20,742 bases of DNA from JBKQVT01 sp052139835 (GTDB lineage: Bacteria > Planctomycetota > Planctomycetia > Pirellulales > Thermoguttaceae), in contig JBKQVT010000204.1 in NCBI GenBank assembly GCA_052139835.1, positions 1 through 20,742 on the forward strand, given 5' to 3'. Below, piece by piece: positions 17,168 to 20,742 of this stretch. A program made the translations under genes and the position numbers. How positions within the stretch are numbered: the stretch's first letter is position 1; each line of letters begins with the position of its first letter. The notes below the pieces were generated by a model. It saw nothing but the letters and a program-made list of their open reading frames with translations. It had not been told where the DNA came from and ran no database searches.

Positions 17168-17647
17168 TCACAGCGGCCGGCCGATGTAGTCCTTCATGAA
17201 GCGGTTCTCCACCGCCAGGTGATCGTGCTGGGCCTTGACGATGTCGCCGATGGAGACGATGCCCACCACGCGGCCCTCGGCCAGCACGGGGAGGTGTCGG
17301 ATCCGCTTGGTCGTCATCAGGCCCATGATCTGCTCGACGGAATCGTCGGGCGAAGCGGTAATCAGCTCGCTGGTCATCAAGTCGGCGACCTTGCAGTCCA
17401 TCCAGGGGCATTTGCCGGCGGCCGTCCCCGCGGCGAGGTGGCCGCGCTTGCCGGCGTGGGCGTAGAGCAAATCGCGTTCGGAAAGGATGCCGACCAAGCG
17501 CGCGCCGCCGTTAGGCTCCGGCACGCCCACCAACAGCGCGCCGAGGCGATGGTCGACCAACTCCCGGACGGCGTCGGCCAACGTGGCCTGTGGACCGATC
17601 CAGTGGACGGTGCTTCCCTTGGCCTTCAGGATGTCTTGCAGCAGCAT
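17168..17647 (-). CDS. CBS-domain pair protein
   Basis: A 159-residue protein consisting almost only of two CBS domains, about residues 8-72 (TLADAVRELVDHRLGALLVG, LVGILSERDLLYA) and 90-145 (MTSELITASPDDSVEQIMGL, VVGIVSIGDIVKA). Such pairs bind adenine nucleotides or S-adenosylmethionine and act as small sensors or regulators. It is cytoplasmic, with no attached catalytic domain. The frame runs upstream to 17923, through a palindromic repeat and into the SDR gene, so ATG at 17647 (MLLQDILKAKG) is taken as start because the CBS fold begins there. It follows the SDR gene on the same strand after a 142 bp spacer that holds the repeat. Its target cannot be inferred. Confidence 0.9.
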   Translation of the reverse strand: MLLQDILKAKGSTVHWIGPQATLADAVRELVDHRLGALLVGVPEPNGGARLVGILSERDLLYAHAGKRGHLAAGTAAGKCPWMDCKVADLMTSELITASPDDSVEQIMGLMTTKRIRHLPVLAEGRVVGIVSIGDIVKAQHDHLAVENRFMKDYIGRPL

Positions 17648-17683
17648 GGTCGTAAGGCTCCCGTGACTTGCGGCAACGGCTGG

Positions 17684-17749
17684 GTGCCACTGCTGGCTTG
17701 TCCAGCAGTGCCGGCGGTTCTGCACTGCTGGACGAGCCAGCAGTGGCAC
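17684..17749. repeat. Double-hairpin palindromic element (copy 2)
   Basis: Arms of 27 bp (17684-17710 and 17723-17749) pair with one mismatch around a 12 bp loop; each arm is again CACTGCTGG-5 nt-CCAGCAGTG. The left arm is identical to the core of copy 1 at 3631-3695. This copy is intergenic, between the SDR and CBS genes. Confidence 0.9.
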
Positions 17750-17789
17750 ACACGAACCCCACCAAATTCTAACGCAGGGAGCCGCGGGG

Positions 17790-18770
17790 TCAAATGCCGC
17801 GTTTCCAGGCGATGATCTCCGCAATCGTCCGGTCCAGGTCATAGCGGGGCGAAAAACCGATCGTTTGCCGGAGCCGGCCCAGATCGGGCACCCGGCACGG
17901 GCAGTCCTCGAAGTCTTCGCCATAGGCCGCCAGGTAGCTCACCAGCCGAACCTCCAACGCCGGATCGACCGCCGCGACCACCTTGCGGGCCAGGTCGAGG
18001 ATCGAGATCGGCTGATCGCTGCCGATATTGAAGACGCGGCCGACGGCGGCGGGAATCTCCATCAGGGCCAAGACCGCGCGGAGCACGTCGGCGACGTGGG
18101 CGAAACACCGCTGCTGCCGGCCGTCGCCATAGACCTCCAGGGGCCGTGGGGCCAACGCGGCGTCGACCAGCCGCGGCAGCACCATGCCATAGGCCCCCAC
18201 CTGCCGCGGCCCGACCACGTTGAACAGCCGGCCGATGACCACCGGCAGTCCCCGCTCCCGCCAGTAGGCCAGCGCCAGGAACTCGTCGATCGCCTTGGTG
18301 GCGCCGTAGGACCAGCGCGAGCGGGTGGTGGGCCCGAAGACCAGGTCGTCGTCCTCGGTCCACCGCGGCTTGGGGTTCTTGCCGTAGACCTCGCTGCTGC
18401 TGGCCAGGAAGAGTTTCACGACGCGGCCGCGGGCGTGCAGCCGGCCCAATTCGTCCAACAACAATTCCGTGGGGGCGATGTTGGTTTCGATGGTGCGGAT
18501 CGGGCTTTGCGCGATCAGTTGCACGCCCACCGCGGCCGCCAGGTGATAGACCTCCTCGGCGCGGGTCGCCAGCCGCCGCACCAGGGCGCGGTCGGCCACC
18601 GAGCCCTTGACGTAACGCAGCCGCGGATGCGCGATCACGGCGGCCAGGTTGGCCACCGAGCCGGTCGATTCGTCGTCCACCACGCAGACGCGATCGCCCC
18701 GCGCCAATAGCGCCTCGGTCAGATGGCTGCCGATGAAACCCGCGCCGCCGGTGACAAGGACGTGTCTCAT
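17790..18770 (-). CDS. NAD-dependent epimerase/dehydratase (extended SDR, sugar-nucleotide type)
   Basis: A 326-residue extended short-chain dehydrogenase. The NAD-binding motif TGGAGFIG is at 7-14 and VVDDESTG at 30-37. The catalytic Ser is in LASSSEVYG (about 122-130) and the Tyr-Lys pair in YGATK (Y155, K159). RLFNVVGPRQ and YGDGRQQRCFAHVADV are typical of UDP-sugar epimerases, GDP-mannose dehydratases and UDP-glucuronate decarboxylases. It should therefore act on a nucleotide-sugar in the cytoplasm, exact reaction unknown. It does not look like HpnA, the usual hopanoid-associated epimerase, whose N-terminus is of the TGATGFVG type. ATG at 18770 has AGGA 8 nt upstream. It is downstream of hpnH-hpnG, separated by a 107 bp palindromic repeat, so co-transcription is uncertain. 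Confidence 0.88.
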   Translation of the reverse strand: MRHVLVTGGAGFIGSHLTEALLARGDRVCVVDDESTGSVANLAAVIAHPRLRYVKGSVADRALVRRLATRAEEVYHLAAAVGVQLIAQSPIRTIETNIAPTELLLDELGRLHARGRVVKLFLASSSEVYGKNPKPRWTEDDDLVFGPTTRSRWSYGATKAIDEFLALAYWRERGLPVVIGRLFNVVGPRQVGAYGMVLPRLVDAALAPRPLEVYGDGRQQRCFAHVADVLRAVLALMEIPAAVGRVFNIGSDQPISILDLARKVVAAVDPALEVRLVSYLAAYGEDFEDCPCRVPDLGRLRQTIGFSPRYDLDRTIAEIIAWKRGI

Positions 18771-18793
18771 GGAAGGTTTCCTACTCCCTACTT

Positions 18794-18900
18794 GTAACCG
18801 TTCACGGGGACTGTCCCCCTAGGGCCGAAGGGGACAGGCACTTTTTTCGGCCCGTGAACGGGCCGAAAAACGAGCCAGTCCCCGACCCGTGAACGGTTAC
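18794..18900. repeat. Nested palindromic repeat element
   Basis: Perfect 15 bp outer arms, GTAACCGTTCACGGG (18794-18808) with its complement at 18886-18900. Inside are GGGGACTG / CAGTCCCC, TGTCCCC / GGGGACA (18812-18818 and 18830-18836), and a tight hairpin TTTTTCGGCCCG-TGAA-CGGGCCGAAAAA (about 18843-18869). It ends 2 bp before the hpnG stop codon and fills the hpnG-SDR gap. Confidence 0.9.
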
Positions 18901-18902
18901 CC

Positions 18903-19583
18903 CTACTTTAACACGCCCGCTAGGAACTTCACCAGCCGGTCGGATGCCTCCAGGGCGCGGTGCCTCAGCCGCAGCAGGTCCACGAGACTTCGCGGCCGCT
19001 TGAGGATCGAACCGGCGGCCGCGGCCAGCCGGGCGGGGCCGTTGGGCTGAGCCAGCAGACTTTCCACGTCGGCCCTCAGGTCGTCGTCGGCCGCGTCGCT
19101 GATCACCCGCACGGCCAGAAACGGCGTTTCGCGGCGGCGGCAGACCTCGGCCACCGCCATCGTTTCCATGTCGGCCGCCAGGGCACCGTGTTTCTTACCC
19201 AGGGCGCGTTTTTTTGCGGCCGAGCAGATGATGCGGTCCACGGTCAACAGGCATCCCACGTGGGCGCTGCCGGTGGCGGCCGGGGGCAGGGCGGCCAGGT
19301 CGATGGAGCATTGCCGGCCGCTTTCATCCAGGATGCGATCGGCCACGACGATGTCGCCGCGGCGGAGTTTGGGATCCAGCCCGCCGGCAAATCCGGCCGA
19401 GACGACCACCGCGGGGCGATGCTCGTCCAGCAGCGCCTCGGTCGCGGCCGCGGCCCGCTGGCGGCCCGGACCCGAGCGCACGATCACGACGTGGCGGTCG
19501 TCGTTGCGGAGCAGGGCTTCGAGGCCGGCCGCCTCGATACCCAGCGCGAAGACGACGCCGAAAGGGCAGGGGACCGAGGTCAT
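18903..19583 (-). CDS. hpnG: HpnG, adenosylhopane nucleosidase (phosphorylase superfamily)
   Basis: A 226-residue member of the nucleoside phosphorylase / MTA-SAH nucleosidase fold. VVSAGFAGGLD (60-70) is the substrate-loop signature, ADMET (137-141) holds the ribose-binding Glu, and ISDAADDD (161-168) holds the catalytic Asp D163. In hopanoid pathways HpnG removes adenine from adenosylhopane to give ribosyl- or phosphoribosylhopane. Starting at ATG 19583, the gene begins 6 bp after the hpnH stop, and hpnH and hpnG act in consecutive steps, which supports the assignment over a generic nucleosidase. Residues after about 190 form a basic, Leu/Arg-rich helical tail that may aid membrane contact. 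The stop (TAG) sits next to the nested palindromic repeat. Confidence 0.9.
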   Translation of the reverse strand: MTSVPCPFGVVFALGIEAAGLEALLRNDDRHVVIVRSGPGRQRAAAATEALLDEHRPAVVVSAGFAGGLDPKLRRGDIVVADRILDESGRQCSIDLAALPPAATGSAHVGCLLTVDRIICSAAKKRALGKKHGALAADMETMAVAEVCRRRETPFLAVRVISDAADDDLRADVESLLAQPNGPARLAAAAGSILKRPRSLVDLLRLRHRALEASDRLVKFLAGVLK

Positions 19584-19589
19584 GTCCTT

Positions 19590-20609
19590 TCACCCCATCT
19601 GCCAAACCGCCATCTTCAGGGCGTCGCGCCAGCGGTGATTGGCGGCCAGCACGGCGGCCGGCTCGAAGCCGCAGTGCATCAGGCAGTCGGCGCAGCGGGG
19701 ATCGCGGGCCGGTCCGATCCGCGCCCAATCGGTCGTTGCCAACAACTCCTGGTAGCTGCGGCAGTGGCCGTCGGCGATGAGGTAGCAGGGCGCCCGCCAG
19801 CCGCGGACGTTGCGGGTGGGATTGGCCCAGGCGGCGCAGGACAACTCGCGCTGGCCGCAGAGAAACTCCAGGTACAGCGGCGAGGCAAACAGGCGATATT
19901 TGCCCAACAGCCGCCGTGCCAGGCGGAACTTCTCGTGGACCTCCGGCCGGCTGAGGAAAATCCGCTCCGCCTCCGCCGGGTCGCCTTCCCGCACCGCTTC
20001 ATAGCCGTAGCCCGGCGCGATCATGAAGCCGTCCACGCCCAACTCGGTCAGGTAGCCCAAGAGCACGGCGATCTCGTGGACGTCGGTGTCGCGGTAGAAG
20101 GTCGTGTTGGTGCAGACGCTGAAGCCGGCCTGGCGGGCGGATTGGATGCCGCGGACGGCCGCCGCGAAGGCCCCGCCGCGTCCCACCAGCCGATCGTGCG
20201 TGGCCTCCATGCCGTCGAGGTGGACGTTGAGAAACAGCCGGCCGTGGGGATGCAGTTCCGGCAATCGCTCCTGGAGGTTCAGGCCGTTGGTGCAGAGATA
20301 AACGTGCTTGCCCAGGGCGATGACCTCCCGCACAAGCCGGTCGATTTCCGGATAAATGAGCGGCTCGCCGCCGCAGATGCTCACCACCGGCGCGCCGCAC
20401 TCGACGACCGCGTCGAGACACTCCTCGACCGACATCCGCAGGTGGAGCGAGTGGGCATACTCGCGGATCCGCCCGCAGCCGGCGCACGACAGGTTGCAGG
20501 CGTGCAGCGGTTCGAGCATCAGCACCAGGGGGAATCGCTGTTGGCCGGAGAACCTTTTCTTCAGCAGGTAGCCGGTCAGGGCGGTGGTGAGCGAGAGGGG
20601 GAAACGCAT
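19590..20609 (-). CDS. hpnH: HpnH, radical SAM adenosylhopene synthase
   Basis: A 339-residue radical SAM protein of the HpnH group. LEPLHACNLSCAGCGRI contains the cluster cysteines C38, C42 and C45. CGGEPLIYPEI is the SAM-binding segment. The C-terminal CADCLMHCGFEPAAVLA is a family signature and may bind a second cluster. HpnH adds the 5'-deoxyadenosyl group to diploptene, giving the precursor of extended C35 hopanoids. Its length is close to that usual for the family. ATG at 20609 is the first methionine and gives the expected N-terminus (MRFPLSLTTALTGYLLKKRF). No clear Shine-Dalgarno precedes it. It is the first gene of hpnH-hpnG. Confidence 0.95.
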   Translation of the reverse strand: MRFPLSLTTALTGYLLKKRFSGQQRFPLVLMLEPLHACNLSCAGCGRIREYAHSLHLRMSVEECLDAVVECGAPVVSICGGEPLIYPEIDRLVREVIALGKHVYLCTNGLNLQERLPELHPHGRLFLNVHLDGMEATHDRLVGRGGAFAAAVRGIQSARQAGFSVCTNTTFYRDTDVHEIAVLLGYLTELGVDGFMIAPGYGYEAVREGDPAEAERIFLSRPEVHEKFRLARRLLGKYRLFASPLYLEFLCGQRELSCAAWANPTRNVRGWRAPCYLIADGHCRSYQELLATTDWARIGPARDPRCADCLMHCGFEPAAVLAANHRWRDALKMAVWQMG

Positions 20610-20618
20610 GAAGGAGAG

Positions 20619-20632
20619 GGATTAGGGATTAC
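20619..20632 (+). repeat. GGGATTAG-type short repeat (partial, copy 3)
   Basis: GGGATTAGGGATTA upstream of hpnH, matching the end of the repeats at 8310-8347 and 11705-11754 but without their AGAGCGTT flank. Confidence 0.6.
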
Positions 20633-20665
20633 AGTAGTTCCAAGTTCGAATGAAGTGCTATAGGT

Positions 20666-20732
20666 GAACGCAAGGCTCCTCCTGAAAATGATTTGCGCCA
20701 ACAAGTCATTTCAGAAAGGAAGCCATGCGTTC
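20666..20732. repeat. Imperfect inverted repeat at right edge
   Basis: An arm at 20666-20693 (beginning GAACGCAAGGCT) and one at 20703-20732 (ending AGCCATGCGTTC) are imperfect reverse complements with a short loop. The spacer 20610-20742 holds no complete gene. It could be a further palindromic repeat or the edge of a mobile element continuing outside the window. Confidence 0.6.
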
Positions 20733-20742
20733 AGGGACGAAT

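Noticed and set aside
17648..17923. Upstream extension of the CBS protein
   Set aside because: The 92 extra codons cross a palindromic repeat and the end of the SDR gene; CBS homology begins only at ATG 17647.
17790..18770. SDR gene as hpnA
   Set aside because: Its TGGAGFIG start and YGDGRQQRCFAHVADV segment fit UDP-sugar epimerases or decarboxylases rather than the HpnA group.
18843..18870. Hairpin with T- and A-tracts as a terminator of hpnG
   Set aside because: On either strand the T-tract precedes and the A-tract follows the stem, the reverse of a rho-independent terminator. It fits a repeat better.
20725..20742. Possible start of a + strand gene (ATG with AAAGGA upstream)
   Set aside because: Only six codons are visible and they lie within an inverted repeat, so coding cannot be supported.

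Overview
The window is GC-rich, gene-dense bacterial DNA, most likely from a planctomycete of the Pirellulales type. That assignment is an inference. It rests on the mix of gene families (a short divergent squalene-hopene cyclase, HpnC/D/E/G/H, a YCGSC-type GT4 glycosyltransferase, a DUF4838 glycoside hydrolase, a calpain-like protease), frequent non-ATG starts, weak Shine-Dalgarno signals, and several families of short palindromic repeats between genes. No rRNA, tRNA, CRISPR array or complete insertion sequence was seen.

Layout, left to right: (i) the 3' part of a calpain-family protease gene (+); (ii) a prenyltransferase-beta-like alpha/alpha-barrel protein (-); (iii) a leftward operon of squalene-hopene cyclase, a DUF116-polyprenyl-diphosphate-synthase fusion, and a GT4 glycosyltransferase; (iv) a divergent radical SAM gene (+), separated from the cyclase by overlapping face-to-face promoter-like sequences; (v) a leftward hpnC-hpnD-hpnE operon that makes squalene; (vi) a rightward ispH gene overlapping an enolase-superfamily gene whose catalytic residues look lost; (vii) a large secreted multidomain glycoside hydrolase-like protein (+); (viii) a CBS-pair protein and an extended-SDR sugar-nucleotide enzyme (-); (ix) hpnH-hpnG (-). 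No stretch over 300 bases lacks a gene.

Together the genes outline a nearly continuous triterpenoid route. IspH supplies C5 units and the polyprenyl synthase condenses them. HpnD, HpnC and HpnE convert two farnesyl diphosphates to squalene, and the cyclase forms the polycycle. HpnH adds adenosyl and HpnG removes adenine, giving ribosylhopane-type side chains. The GT4 enzyme, the SDR, the uncharacterised radical SAM protein and the prenyltransferase-like protein are candidates for further tailoring; that is inference from position.

The most unusual observations are a palindromic repeat inserted in frame in the polyprenyl synthase gene (second copy elsewhere in the window), the DUF116-prenyl synthase fusion, the apparently catalytically dead enolase homologue coupled to ispH, and the mutually overlapping promoters between the cyclase and radical SAM genes.
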